Shown here: positions 5,862-14,360 of the stretch, in pieces | How the letters are laid out: each line of letters begins with the position of its first letter | How positions within the stretch are numbered: the stretch's first letter is position 1 | Source of the DNA: a virus | Virus record (IMG/VR): IMGVR_UViG_3300020474_000033 | Location: 1-43,882 of that record | Length of the DNA stretch: 43,882 nt | Strand: one strand, 5' to 3' | Notes under the pieces: generated by a model | What the model saw: only the letters and a program-made list of their open reading frames with translations | What the model was told of the DNA's origin: nothing | Database searches by the model: none | Position numbers and translations under genes: made by a program

Positions 5862-8641
5862 TGAGTGCAATTAGGTCATTCGTAAAAGTTAAAGCGTTTA
5901 AGTCCACGACCTCTGTAGGTCGCAACATGAATGGGCTTAGAATGAGTGTGAACAGACTCGGACGGACGACCACTAGTATTGGTAAATCATTTGAGTCAAC
6001 CTTTCAATTAATTGACTTTCAAAAGAGTTTTATAATTGAAACGAAAGAAAGAGATAAGGCATACGAAATAGCGAAAGATAAAGAAAAGAAGTTTCTCGCA
6101 GCTCGATACTTAGTGCAAGAAAGAAGAGCAAAGTTTAAACAGAAACGTGAAGACTCTGCAAAACTAGCAAAGAAACTTGCTGAGGAAAAGAAAAAGATAC
6201 AAGAGAAAAGAGGTAAAGAAATATTAGCTCCTTTCCAGAAGATGCTTGCAAGGATTGCAGGTTTCTTTGGTAGTCTATTTGGGGCATTTGCCATATTTGG
6301 TGGTTACTCATGGATGGCGAAGAATGGAGAGGCAATCAAAACTGTATTCAGAGTAGTTGCATCACTAGTAAAGTTTACATATAAGATTGCTAGTTTTGGT
6401 ATAGGTAAGGTCTTTAATGGCATGGTTAACATGTTTGGGACTGGCGTGCCTGGTGAAAATAAGATACAGAGAGTATTCAGATTCTTTACAGGTGGTTTGC
6501 AATTCCTAGTTGGTCTTGCAGCTCTTAAAAGTGCTCAATACATTCTTATGCCATGGAAGTTGTTTGGTGATGTACGTGCGTTAACAAGTATTTTCCAAGA
6601 TGCTAAGACAGCTGAAGATGGTGCTAATCAAGCATCACAGAGAGTAAAAAGTGGATATTATGATAAACAGACTGGTCGTTTCTATACAAAACAAGAGTAT
6701 AATACGATGCGTAAGTCTGCTAGGAAACAACCTGGCGGTATAAAATCATTTGAGAATAGAGTTAGACCAACCACAAAGATTGGTGGTATGAGAATGGGTG
6801 CTACCAGACGTATGGGTAACGCATTCAAAGGAATTAAAGGAAGGATACCTGGCGGTGGTGCTACGATGTTAGCAGGTGCTACATCTGCAATAGGTGGAAT
6901 ATCAAGAGCATTAGCAGGAGATCAAGAAGGAGAAGCAGCAGGCACAGCAGTAGGAGCAGGTGTAGGAAAGGCAGTTGGTGGTATAGCAGGAGCAGCAGCA
7001 GGTGGAGCATTGTTACCATTCTTAGGTCCTTTTGGTCCTATGATAGGTGCTGCTATTGGTGATTTCTTAGGTGGATTCATTGGTAGTAAGATAGGACCTA
7101 TTGTCCAACCTATCTTTGAGCCTATGGCACGAGCATTTGGCATGATGAAGGAGATATTCTTAGCACCACTTATGCCAGTGATTGAGCCAATGAAAGAGTT
7201 ACTTGGCACATTCTTCAGTGCATTGGGTAATATTATTAGCACTGTCTTGAAGGCATTTACTCCTATCATGAAGTTTGTGGGTCTCGTATTGGGCACAGGT
7301 ATTAAATTAATATTTAAGACACTATCATTTACATTCAATCTAATTAAGAATATTGTTGCATTCACTATAAATCCTATAGGATTTGCATGGGATGTCATAA
7401 GACGTAGGGATCCTGGCGAAGGCATAGATCTAGATCAGGTAGCAAATGCAAAAGGATCAGAGAAAAAACCAGATTTTGAGCAGTTTGCTAAGGGTGGAAA
7501 ATATGTTGGAAAGTTTTTCAATGCTGAGGTTATTACAGGAAATGCAGATGAAAACTTAGTAGCACCTAAGGTCGTAATACAGAAACCAAATGTAGCAAAA
7601 CCAGAAGAATTTGCTGTAGGTGGAATATTTAGATTTGCTATTAGAAAGTCATTAGCTTTCTTTGCAACAGGTATGATAGCTGTCCTTAAAAAAGCAGTAG
7701 CAAAACTAGAATCAGGAGATAAACCAGAAGAGAAAGCTGAAGGTGGTAATGTAAAAGTCCCATATGACTTTGTAAAAGCAAAGTTAGGTATAGATCCAGG
7801 CGTATGGGATACCTATAGAAATACAATAGGTGCCATTGAGTCTGGTAATAATTACACTGCAAAAGGTGGCAGTAATGATCATTATGATGGTAGATATCAA
7901 ATGGGTGCCATGGCAAAGTCTGATGGTGCAAGGTTGTTTGGTATTGAAGATCCTGGTCATAATCTTGCAACGAGACTGTTTTTCAGAAGGAGTCCACAAC
8001 TACAGGAGAATCTATTTGCAGGATATACTGCTGCGAATATGTCATACTTAACTCCTTATAAAGCGTTTATTAATCAACCTAAGTTAGATCAGATGGCAAT
8101 CTTGGGTTACGCACACAACACAGGGTGGAATGCTGCATTGAAATGGTTAGAGACAGGTAAGGTATCTTCAGATGGATTTGGCACAAAGAGCACCAAATTC
8201 TATGACGCATTGAAAAAAGCATTTGGAGATCCAAGTGGTTTCCAACCTACTATTATGCCAAAACCTATCCTTGAGCCTACAGTAAAACCGTCTAAAGAGG
8301 ACTCAGATTCAGAGTTAGAAATGAAAGATGATACGCAACCGACAGCAGAAAAAGGAAATTTACTTGACAATCTAGAAAACTTACTTAAGAAAGTGGGTGA
8401 TATGTTTAAGGGTGTTAAAATGCAAAGTCCTCTTACACCTCCTTCAACAGTAAGTAATGTCACAGATTATAGCAATAAAATAAAAACAAGTGCACAACAA
8501 CAAAAAGATTTAGAAAATGGTGCAATGATGGCAGGTAACATTGTCCCAGTCTCTGTCCCAGTGCCAATAAATAATAGTGCTACCCCCACTTCAAACCCTG
8601 TCCAAATCTTTACTCCCTTACATCCAGCTATTCATAAGTAA
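5861..8641 (+). CDS. Tape-measure/baseplate hub protein with a lytic transglycosylase domain
   Basis: A 926-residue protein. Residues 1-125 are basic and helical (a likely coiled coil around KDKEKKFLAARYLVQERRA). Residues 125-260 and 400-520 hold hydrophobic helices, and 340-410 a Gly/Ala-rich block (GAGVGKAVGGIAGAAAGGAL). Residues about 630-790 look like a lysozyme-fold transglycosylase: AIESGNNY with putative catalytic Glu660, GRYQMGAMA, and GYAHNTGWNAALKWL. The next-gene-after-chaperone position matches a tail tape measure (functional counterpart of T4 gp29), here with a peptidoglycan-cutting domain to open the wall on entry. The N-terminal role is inference; the enzymatic domain is well supported by motifs. 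Confidence 0.7.
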   Translation: MSAIRSFVKVKAFKSTTSVGRNMNGLRMSVNRLGRTTTSIGKSFESTFQLIDFQKSFIIETKERDKAYEIAKDKEKKFLAARYLVQERRAKFKQKREDSAKLAKKLAEEKKKIQEKRGKEILAPFQKMLARIAGFFGSLFGAFAIFGGYSWMAKNGEAIKTVFRVVASLVKFTYKIASFGIGKVFNGMVNMFGTGVPGENKIQRVFRFFTGGLQFLVGLAALKSAQYILMPWKLFGDVRALTSIFQDAKTAEDGANQASQRVKSGYYDKQTGRFYTKQEYNTMRKSARKQPGGIKSFENRVRPTTKIGGMRMGATRRMGNAFKGIKGRIPGGGATMLAGATSAIGGISRALAGDQEGEAAGTAVGAGVGKAVGGIAGAAAGGALLPFLGPFGPMIGAAIGDFLGGFIGSKIGPIVQPIFEPMARAFGMMKEIFLAPLMPVIEPMKELLGTFFSALGNIISTVLKAFTPIMKFVGLVLGTGIKLIFKTLSFTFNLIKNIVAFTINPIGFAWDVIRRRDPGEGIDLDQVANAKGSEKKPDFEQFAKGGKYVGKFFNAEVITGNADENLVAPKVVIQKPNVAKPEEFAVGGIFRFAIRKSLAFFATGMIAVLKKAVAKLESGDKPEEKAEGGNVKVPYDFVKAKLGIDPGVWDTYRNTIGAIESGNNYTAKGGSNDHYDGRYQMGAMAKSDGARLFGIEDPGHNLATRLFFRRSPQLQENLFAGYTAANMSYLTPYKAFINQPKLDQMAILGYAHNTGWNAALKWLETGKVSSDGFGTKSTKFYDALKKAFGDPSGFQPTIMPKPILEPTVKPSKEDSDSELEMKDDTQPTAEKGNLLDNLENLLKKVGDMFKGVKMQSPLTPPSTVSNVTDYSNKIKTSAQQQKDLENGAMMAGNIVPVSVPVPINNSATPTSNPVQIFTPLHPAIHK

Positions 8642-11370
8642 TGGATAAACCTAAGACCACTATTAAAAAACCTACTCTTTATAAGATGGTATCTTTTAAG
8701 GGAGTGGATAATAGTGCGAGTAAAGAAACCAAGGATGTACAATCGGGTTTGAAGGCAAATATAAGTGCTGTCAATAGTCTTGGTGGCACACTAAACTCTC
8801 TTTCATTAGTTGCTAATAAGATGGCAGGCACTATGAAAGAGATTGTAGACTTTCAGATATCAGAGAGAGGTATACAGGAGAGATATAGGAAGAGACGTGA
8901 TGAGGATGAGAAACGTGACAGAAATAGAGAAACAATAAGGAAGAAGAAAGAAACTCAAAGAGAGAATAGAGACGAAGCTGCAACTGTAGAGAAAACATCT
9001 AATAAATTTGTTGAAAGACTTGGATCAGTAACTAAGGCAATGTTTGGAGGTTTCTTTGAGACATTCTCGAAGATTGCTTCTTGGTTATTCACAGGTATAG
9101 TTAAGTTTGCAATATTTGATTTCTTGCTGAAGAATCCAGAAAAAGTCAGACGATTAGCACAGGGTTTGTATTCGATAGGTAAGTGGGCATTTGGTGTAAT
9201 TAGTTTCCTTGGGACATCTGCAGCAAATGGTCTTATAAAGTTTCTAGAGAATCCATTAAGTTTGAAAGGTTTCTTTGGGGTAATGCAGTTTGCGTTATCA
9301 TTAGCACCTTTGTTTGCAGGGTTTGCTTTACTTTCCAATCCAATAGCAGCACTTAAAGGTATTAAGGCAGTAGTAGGCATGCTATTTGGCATGGTGAAAA
9401 ACCTAATGAAGGCAGGTAAACTGGGAAGCAAACTTAAGAAATTTGGAGGAGCAGTTTTAGGTAGTCGTCTAGGTCGTGGTGTAGCATTTGGTGGTGCAGC
9501 ATATGCAGCTGCACGCATGAGTGGCATGGATCAGGCAGAAGCAATAGGGACTGGTGTTGGAGCAGGAGCAGGATCACAGGTAGGTGGTGCTATTGGTAGT
9601 GCCATTGGTGGACCTGCAGGTGCAATGTTAGGTCAAGCAGCAGGTGCATTTGTTGGTGGAGCAGCAGGTGGAGGTATTGCTAAAGCAATGGAGCCTATTA
9701 TTGCACCATTCAAAAGATTCTTTGGACAAGTTGCTGAAGTATTCGCAGCAGTCTTCACACCCATACAGGAGGCAGCAGGAGACTTCTTTAAGGCACTTGG
9801 TAATGCATTCACTCAGGTCTTAGATTTCATTGAGCCAGCAATGCCCACTATCAAGAAAGTTGCCACATTCTTTGGCTCAGCAGCATTTGCACCCTTGATT
9901 GGATTGATGAAAGCATTGACTTTTGTATTAGGTTTCTTTGCAGGTGGATCGGATAAAGAGAAGAAAGCTCCGAAAAAAGAGAAACCAAAAACAAAAACTA
10001 CAAAGACTACCACTAAGAAAACTATATCGAGTCGATTTGATATGGATTCTGGTAAGGGATATATTAACGATAAAGAAGTTTCTACAGATGAATATGTTGC
10101 TTACTTCAACATGAGTCGAGCTGAAAAGCTTGCTAATTATGGTGTACCTGCGAAAGCAGAAGGTGGTGTTGTAGTTGTCCCAGAAATGGCAGAAGGTGGA
10201 GAAAGTGCAGATTTAGGATTATCATCTGAAGATAATGAAGTGAATGGTGCACTAGGTAATGTCTTAGGATATATGAAAAAGGTGGTCGGACTCCTAAAGG
10301 GAGGAAACGGCGAAGGTGGATGGATGAATCCTAGTAATTGGTTTGCAGGTGGTGGTAAATTAGGTGGATGGATCAATGGTCCTCAGTCTGGTTATCCTGT
10401 AAGTTTAAATGGTGGTAAATCTACATCATTTATTGGTCACGGTTTGGAGTGGGTTGGTTATCCTAAGAAAGCAAGTGGTGGATCAGCATTTATCGTCCCA
10501 TTCAATACACCTAAGACAAAATCAAATGCAGGTCTAACTGGTCAGAGAATGAAAGAAGCAAAGAGTAAAGGTTATGCTTTACCTTTCGCTGCAGGTGGTG
10601 AATATAATTCATATCAAGAGTTGATTGCAGCAGGTGGAAGTGTAGAGGATACTGCTGCGGGTGATTTTAGAGCTGTTGAAATTTATGGACCTTGGGAATA
10701 CTATAGGACAGGTTTCTTAGGATTAAAGAAAGGAAAGAGGAGAGCTGTAAATAAATTCTATGTAGATGGTGACTATAAGCAGGCACAAATGCCTATCGCT
10801 GATTATGTTAATATGAAGATGGGTTGGAATGAGACCAACGCAACAGCAACTTTAAAGTCAAAAGCTGAGATTGAAGAGAAGAATAAGAAAAGGAAAAATC
10901 TAAGAGGACAGGGTGCTAAAGATAGAGGTAGAGAGGGTGGTAACTTTAGTGGTGACCAACAGATGAATGAGAGAGGTGAATATGCATTTAAAAATAGAGA
11001 AAATGAGAAAAAGATATCACCTTATAAAAAGTCAGGTGATCTAGACAAACTAAAGATGTATCTTTCTGATGAGAAAGAAGTCAAGAAGTCTGGTGAAACA
11101 ATAAATGAATTTAGAATACAAGAGAATGCTGAGTTACAAAAGATGGTAACTGAAAGTAACGATGCCATGGCATCTGCCGTTGAGCAACAGAATCAGATGG
11201 TAGCAAGTATGGCATCACAGTCTAGTGGAGGTGGTGGTCAACCAGAGGATGTCCCTATTATTACACCTAACTTCTCACAATGGAATGAAGCAGATCCATT
11301 CTTTGTTTCTAAATTTAATACCTTTAGCAGCAATACACCTGATATGCACTGCACTAACAAACTTAAGTAA
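8641..11370 (+). CDS. Second large tape-measure-like tail protein, paralogue of the preceding gene
   Basis: A 909-residue protein starting at an ATG that overlaps the upstream stop (TAATG). It repeats the architecture of the upstream gene: a charged coiled-coil-like N-terminus (ERYRKRRDEDEKRDRN at about 80-95), hydrophobic helices (130-260), and a Gly/Ala block (GVGAGAGSQVGGAIGSAIGG at about 305-324) followed by APFKRFFGQ-like helices. It has no transglycosylase motifs. The C-terminal half is hydrophilic and Gly-rich, with repeated AEGG segments. It is probably a tail lumen or hub-associated virion protein. The paralogy is read from order and motifs, not from an alignment score. Confidence 0.65.
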   Translation: MDKPKTTIKKPTLYKMVSFKGVDNSASKETKDVQSGLKANISAVNSLGGTLNSLSLVANKMAGTMKEIVDFQISERGIQERYRKRRDEDEKRDRNRETIRKKKETQRENRDEAATVEKTSNKFVERLGSVTKAMFGGFFETFSKIASWLFTGIVKFAIFDFLLKNPEKVRRLAQGLYSIGKWAFGVISFLGTSAANGLIKFLENPLSLKGFFGVMQFALSLAPLFAGFALLSNPIAALKGIKAVVGMLFGMVKNLMKAGKLGSKLKKFGGAVLGSRLGRGVAFGGAAYAAARMSGMDQAEAIGTGVGAGAGSQVGGAIGSAIGGPAGAMLGQAAGAFVGGAAGGGIAKAMEPIIAPFKRFFGQVAEVFAAVFTPIQEAAGDFFKALGNAFTQVLDFIEPAMPTIKKVATFFGSAAFAPLIGLMKALTFVLGFFAGGSDKEKKAPKKEKPKTKTTKTTTKKTISSRFDMDSGKGYINDKEVSTDEYVAYFNMSRAEKLANYGVPAKAEGGVVVVPEMAEGGESADLGLSSEDNEVNGALGNVLGYMKKVVGLLKGGNGEGGWMNPSNWFAGGGKLGGWINGPQSGYPVSLNGGKSTSFIGHGLEWVGYPKKASGGSAFIVPFNTPKTKSNAGLTGQRMKEAKSKGYALPFAAGGEYNSYQELIAAGGSVEDTAAGDFRAVEIYGPWEYYRTGFLGLKKGKRRAVNKFYVDGDYKQAQMPIADYVNMKMGWNETNATATLKSKAEIEEKNKKRKNLRGQGAKDRGREGGNFSGDQQMNERGEYAFKNRENEKKISPYKKSGDLDKLKMYLSDEKEVKKSGETINEFRIQENAELQKMVTESNDAMASAVEQQNQMVASMASQSSGGGGQPEDVPIITPNFSQWNEADPFFVSKFNTFSSNTPDMHCTNKLK

Positions 11371-12782
11371 TGGCAAATAGAAGATCAAAAGTTGTAGAGC
11401 TGAATGAAGCGTCCATTGCCTTTGGCGAAACAGGTAAGATGCAGTGGAATGAAGCATTGTCACCTAAAGCAAGACTTAAGGGTGATGATGTATATGACAT
11501 TCGTGATCTTGTTGCGTCTATAGATTACTATGAGTCTATTGACAGTCCGTTTCTAAGAGCAGACGTAGCGATAGTTGATTCTATTGACCTATACAAATCA
11601 ATTCGTGGTAAAGAAGTTGTAAAGATTAAATTCACATCAGAGAGCTCAGATAATGATCCTCTAGAGGTTGTTTTTCGTGTGTTTAAACTTGGTAGTTTTA
11701 TTAAGAATGAAAGAGCAGCGATGTATATTTTACATCTAACATCTCATGAAGCATTTTTGAATGAAGCAAATAGAATTTTTGGTGCATTTGGTCCTTGTGC
11801 AAAGCATAAAGATAAAGAGAATTTTCCTCAATATGTTGCAAAGGATATATTAAAGGGTGGAGAGAAAGTAAAAGCAGCGAATTTTGAAAAGCATAGTAAA
11901 GTATGTTTCAGCTCTCCTAACTGGAGACCATATGATGCTATTACATATGTTGCAGATAAAGTAATAAGACTTGCAGGTAAGGGTAAAGTATCTCAAGCTC
12001 AATCAGGATTTTTATTCTTTGAGAATAAGCATGGATTCCATTTTAAATCTATTGATAAGTTGTGCGAAGCGGATAATCTCTCAAAACAAGACACATATGT
12101 TTACATGCAGGCAGGTGTAGAGACAGATGATAAGAAAGAATATTTTAAGATTGAAACTATCACATTCCCAGATAAAGTTAATCATCTAGAGAAACTAAGA
12201 TCAGGTTTGTATAAGACATCAGTGTTAGGTATATCAATTAGTAGTGTTGGTATGAGTCATCTACCCACAGGACCTTCAAGTAAAGGCGATGAAGATTCTA
12301 CTCAAGTAAAGAGAGGTAACTATAAAGTTACTTACGAAAAGATATTTGATCAGGCAACTACGATTGACTCAGGTAGACCATTTCAGCAGACAGGTTTTGA
12401 TACAGAAACCCAACCTGCTACTAGGTTTAAGATGAGAATCATGCCAAGTTGGACACATCAAGATAAGATAGGATCTGATCCAAATGGTGGTACGAAAACA
12501 GAAGTTGACACATTAAGAGTTTCAAGTTATGCTACTGCTAGATACGCTTTACTTAATGCAATACAGTTAACTATTGTAGTGCCAGGTAATACTGCTCTAG
12601 TAGTTGGAGAGCAAATAAAAGTTAGCATTCCCGCATCTAGGACTGAAAATTCTAAGGATGTAAAGCAAGATCGGGTATATAGTGGTAAGTATCTGATTGC
12701 AAGTTTAAGACATGTTTATCGTAAAGAAGGCATGACTACCACTCTTTATCTTACTAAGGACTCGATCCGAGAAGATAAATAA
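11370..12782 (+). CDS. 27: Baseplate hub protein, gp27-like
   Basis: A 470-residue protein read as the phage hub fold (T4 gp27, gpD type). The N-terminal part has DIRDLVASIDYYESIDSPFLRADVAIVD (residues about 44-71), the typical two-strand entry of a hub beta-barrel, followed by KSIRGKEVVKIKF and a region with LHLTSHEAFLNE. The C-terminus ends GKYLIASLRHVYRKEGMTTTLYLTKDS, the usual hub ending where an OB-fold spike protein docks. T4 gp27 is 391 residues. Its expected partner gp5 lies downstream, separated by CP12, CpeT and mini-genes. Residues 145-200 (KHKDKENFPQYVAKDIL) are an insertion-like segment. Confidence 0.7.
   Translation: MANRRSKVVELNEASIAFGETGKMQWNEALSPKARLKGDDVYDIRDLVASIDYYESIDSPFLRADVAIVDSIDLYKSIRGKEVVKIKFTSESSDNDPLEVVFRVFKLGSFIKNERAAMYILHLTSHEAFLNEANRIFGAFGPCAKHKDKENFPQYVAKDILKGGEKVKAANFEKHSKVCFSSPNWRPYDAITYVADKVIRLAGKGKVSQAQSGFLFFENKHGFHFKSIDKLCEADNLSKQDTYVYMQAGVETDDKKEYFKIETITFPDKVNHLEKLRSGLYKTSVLGISISSVGMSHLPTGPSSKGDEDSTQVKRGNYKVTYEKIFDQATTIDSGRPFQQTGFDTETQPATRFKMRIMPSWTHQDKIGSDPNGGTKTEVDTLRVSSYATARYALLNAIQLTIVVPGNTALVVGEQIKVSIPASRTENSKDVKQDRVYSGKYLIASLRHVYRKEGMTTTLYLTKDSIREDK
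12774..12781 (+). promoter_or_regulatory. Late promoter-like octamer GATAAATA before CP12
   Basis: GATAAATA overlaps the end of the gp27-like gene and lies 23 bases before the CP12 ATG at 12805, the same geometry as the other late motifs. A TATAAT at 12796-12801 is too close to the ATG to be its promoter. Confidence 0.45.
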
Positions 12783-12804
12783 TAGTAATCATAGGTATAA
12801 TAAA

Positions 12805-13032
12805 ATGAAATCAATCGAGCAACACATTGAAAAGGATAAAAACATCCTTGACAATCCATCTACTAATCCACAAATGCGTCGCCATATTGAAGGTGAATTG
12901 CATGAATTAGAAGATTATGTCGATCACCATAAGAAGGAGATCGAAGCAGGAGATCACCACGATCCCAATGCACTTGAGTTATTTTGTGACCAACATCCAG
13001 AAGAGCCAGAGTGTTTAGTATATGATGACTAA
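12805..13032 (+). CDS. cp12: CP12-like Calvin cycle regulator
   Basis: A 75-residue protein ending NALELFCDQHPEEPECLVYDD. This is the C-terminal CP12 signature: a Cys pair separated by eight residues with a central Pro, then the VYDD end that enters the GAPDH active site. The preceding helix HIEGELHELEDYVDHH aligns with the CP12 core. The N-terminal Cys pair of plant and cyanobacterial CP12, which recruits phosphoribulokinase, is absent. In cyanobacteria CP12 links GAPDH and PRK and shuts down the Calvin cycle; cyanophages carry it to push carbon into the pentose phosphate route. It sits between baseplate hub genes rather than with other metabolic genes. Confidence 0.85.
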   Translation: MKSIEQHIEKDKNILDNPSTNPQMRRHIEGELHELEDYVDHHKKEIEAGDHHDPNALELFCDQHPEEPECLVYDD

Positions 13033-13037
13033 TTATT

Positions 13038-13121
13038 ATGAACAACATTGGACTTGAAATTGTTTTTTGGACTTCACTATCAGTATATTTGCTTGCAAAG
13101 GCAGGTGTATTTAAAAAGTAA
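13038..13121 (+). CDS. Mini-protein with one membrane helix
   Basis: A 27-residue frame beginning MNNIGLEIVFWTSLSVYLL, mostly one hydrophobic segment followed by a basic end (KAGVFKK). Its stop TAA shares a base with the next ATG, so the two are probably cotranslated. The tight packing in a series of tiny genes supports it; the family is unknown. Confidence 0.45.
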   Translation: MNNIGLEIVFWTSLSVYLLAKAGVFKK

Positions 13122-13279
13122 TGGCACTAGCAGACAAAACCCAAACCCTCTTGGACAAATTCGCTGCATGGGATAAGAGACTTCTTAAGAAGTTTCAAAA
13201 TAAATTTAACCTCAGCGACTACCAAATAGTATGGATCGCTTTTATAAAAGGATTCATAATTGGAGCGATAATTCTCTAA
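13121..13279 (+). CDS. Small membrane protein of unknown function
   Basis: A 52-residue protein with an amphipathic basic N-terminal half (DKFAAWDKRLLKKFQNKFN) and one C-terminal membrane segment (IVWIAFIKGFIIGAIIL). Start and stop are each fused to the neighbouring genes by single-base TAATG overlaps. No known family is recognised. The design, a cytoplasmic basic helix plus one C-terminal anchor, would suit a membrane-associated role during infection (inference). Confidence 0.55.
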   Translation: MALADKTQTLLDKFAAWDKRLLKKFQNKFNLSDYQIVWIAFIKGFIIGAIIL

Positions 13280-13410
13280 TGGCACACCGTAAAAAAACAA
13301 ACAAATTAAAAAATCCTCCATCAAAATGGAAAGATGAATTACTTGAAAAAGGACCTAAGTCTTTTATGCAAGCAATTCTATACGAACAACTTAAAAAAAA
13401 GCAACCCTAG
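13279..13410 (+). CDS. Small basic hypothetical protein
   Basis: A 43-residue Lys-rich protein (MAHRKKTNKLKNPPSKWKDE at its start; KKKQP at its end). It shares a TAATG overlap with the membrane mini-gene upstream and ends 6 bases before the next ATG. The family is not recognised. The basic charge could allow nucleic acid binding, but nothing else supports that. Confidence 0.5.
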   Translation: MAHRKKTNKLKNPPSKWKDELLEKGPKSFMQAILYEQLKKKQP

Positions 13411-13416
13411 AAACTT

Positions 13417-13719
13417 ATGTTATCAACCCAGTATCGTCTCCGACTGGAAGCAATATGTAAAGACATCGCCTCCAATTCAGAAGTAAAGTTAGAAGATATG
13501 ATTTGGGCAGAAAAATTAGCAAAAAGAAATACCTCCGCTAGAGGTATGTTATCGTCGGCAAGGAGACTATCAGTGGATCCAGACTCGACTTTTCTTAAGT
13601 ACTTGGATATTGGAGACTCCGATCCAAGGAAACATAAAAGGGGTTTCAACGGTGCTGATGATATAGCAGACTGGTTTAGGAATGATAACAGATCAGATGA
13701 TTGGAGACAGAGGGATTAG
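13417..13719 (+). CDS. Conserved hypothetical protein
   Basis: A 100-residue protein. Residues 1-50 are predicted helical (YRLRLEAICKDIASNSEVK, DMIWAEKLAKRN), and the rest is polar with a GADDIADWFRNDNRSDDW end. The clustering of Trp, Asp and Arg at the C-terminus is distinctive. I do not know the family. It lies between the mini-gene series and a perfect late promoter octamer at 13726. Confidence 0.6.
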   Translation: MLSTQYRLRLEAICKDIASNSEVKLEDMIWAEKLAKRNTSARGMLSSARRLSVDPDSTFLKYLDIGDSDPRKHKRGFNGADDIADWFRNDNRSDDWRQRD

Positions 13720-13725
13720 TTTGAG

Positions 13726-13733
13726 TATAAATA
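13726..13733 (+). promoter_or_regulatory. Late promoter octamer TATAAATA
   Basis: A perfect TATAAATA in the 44-base gap after 13719, 30 bases before the ATG at 13764. It probably drives the mini-gene and the CpeT-like gene. Confidence 0.65.
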
Positions 13734-13763
13734 CTGTTAGTAAACACTAACAATATTGTAACA

Positions 13764-13880
13764 ATGAGTACTACATCCACTAAAAAGGCAATAAAACGTT
13801 TAATCAAAAATAAAGAGGACTGGTCACCTGCAGAGGTGGCATATGCTAAGATGGTTAAGAAATCACTTAAAGATGATTAG
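13764..13880 (+). CDS. Mini-protein upstream of the CpeT-like gene
   Basis: A 38-residue basic protein (STTSTKKAIKRLIKNKEDWS, then PAEVAYAKMVKKSLKDD). It is the first frame after the TATAAATA octamer at 13726, and its last 8 bases overlap the next gene. It may be a real peptide or a translational leader for the CpeT-like gene. The family is not recognised. Confidence 0.45.
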   Translation: MSTTSTKKAIKRLIKNKEDWSPAEVAYAKMVKKSLKDD

Positions 13881-14340
13881 TTTTGAAGAAGCATTATGCG
13901 GACATTATACTAATAAAGCTCAAGCAACGTCAGATCCACAGAAGTGGCCATGGGTCAACATAGAGTGGACTGAAGTTAAAGAAGGTCAAGTTTTAGAATG
14001 TAAATCTTGGTATGAGTATGAAGGTCCTAATAAACCTTATAAACATTTCAGAGCAAAGATAAAAAGAATTCATGAAGATATCATTGAATGCGACACAATA
14101 GATCTTAAGAAAAATAAGAAAGGTTGTGGATTTGTTTTTGTAAAGATGGATGACGGCACATGGTGGGGTGAAACCAATGGTCCTTGTGTTGTCAATGATA
14201 TAAACATAACTGCACTTGCAAGATTCAATGGCACCGATTACTGGTCATTCGACAATGGTCGAAGACTTACATCAGGTGCTTTTGTTTGGGGAAAAGAGGA
14301 GAAAGATGGTGAATTTCATTTCACTAAACTCCCTAAATAA
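13873..14340 (+). CDS. cpeT: CpeT/CpcT-type phycobiliprotein lyase
   Basis: A 155-residue protein from the ATG at 13873; the in-frame start at 13843 would only add residues inside the upstream gene. It has the CpeT pattern: GHYTNKAQATSDPQKW (residues about 10-25, like the G-NRxQA-P entry of the family), a YEGPNKPYKHFRAKI strand (like E-PYR-R), then GTWWGETNGPCVV (like G--GK-C), and the FVWG...GEFHFTKL ending. T-type lyases attach or shuttle bilins on phycoerythrin, and cyanophages infecting marine picocyanobacteria carry copies. This phage copy is shorter than host CpeT (about 200 residues). Confidence 0.75.
   Translation: MISFEEALCGHYTNKAQATSDPQKWPWVNIEWTEVKEGQVLECKSWYEYEGPNKPYKHFRAKIKRIHEDIIECDTIDLKKNKKGCGFVFVKMDDGTWWGETNGPCVVNDINITALARFNGTDYWSFDNGRRLTSGAFVWGKEEKDGEFHFTKLPK
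14332..14339 (+). promoter_or_regulatory. Late promoter-like motif CCTAAATA before gp5
   Basis: CCTAAATA spans the stop of the CpeT-like gene, 21 bases before the gp5 ATG at 14361, matching the spacing of the motif before gp26 and the fibre genes. Confidence 0.55.
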
Positions 14341-14360
14341 CTTATATCCATACTAATATT

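Noticed and set aside
6922-7425. A 167-codon open frame on the minus strand
   Set aside because: It lies entirely opposite the Gly/Ala-rich block of a clear tape-measure-like gene; the Pro/Ala composition is what the reverse of GGT/GCA-rich codons gives.
12796-12801. TATAAT as a promoter for CP12
   Set aside because: It ends only three bases before the ATG, so RNA would start beyond it; GATAAATA at 12774 fits better.
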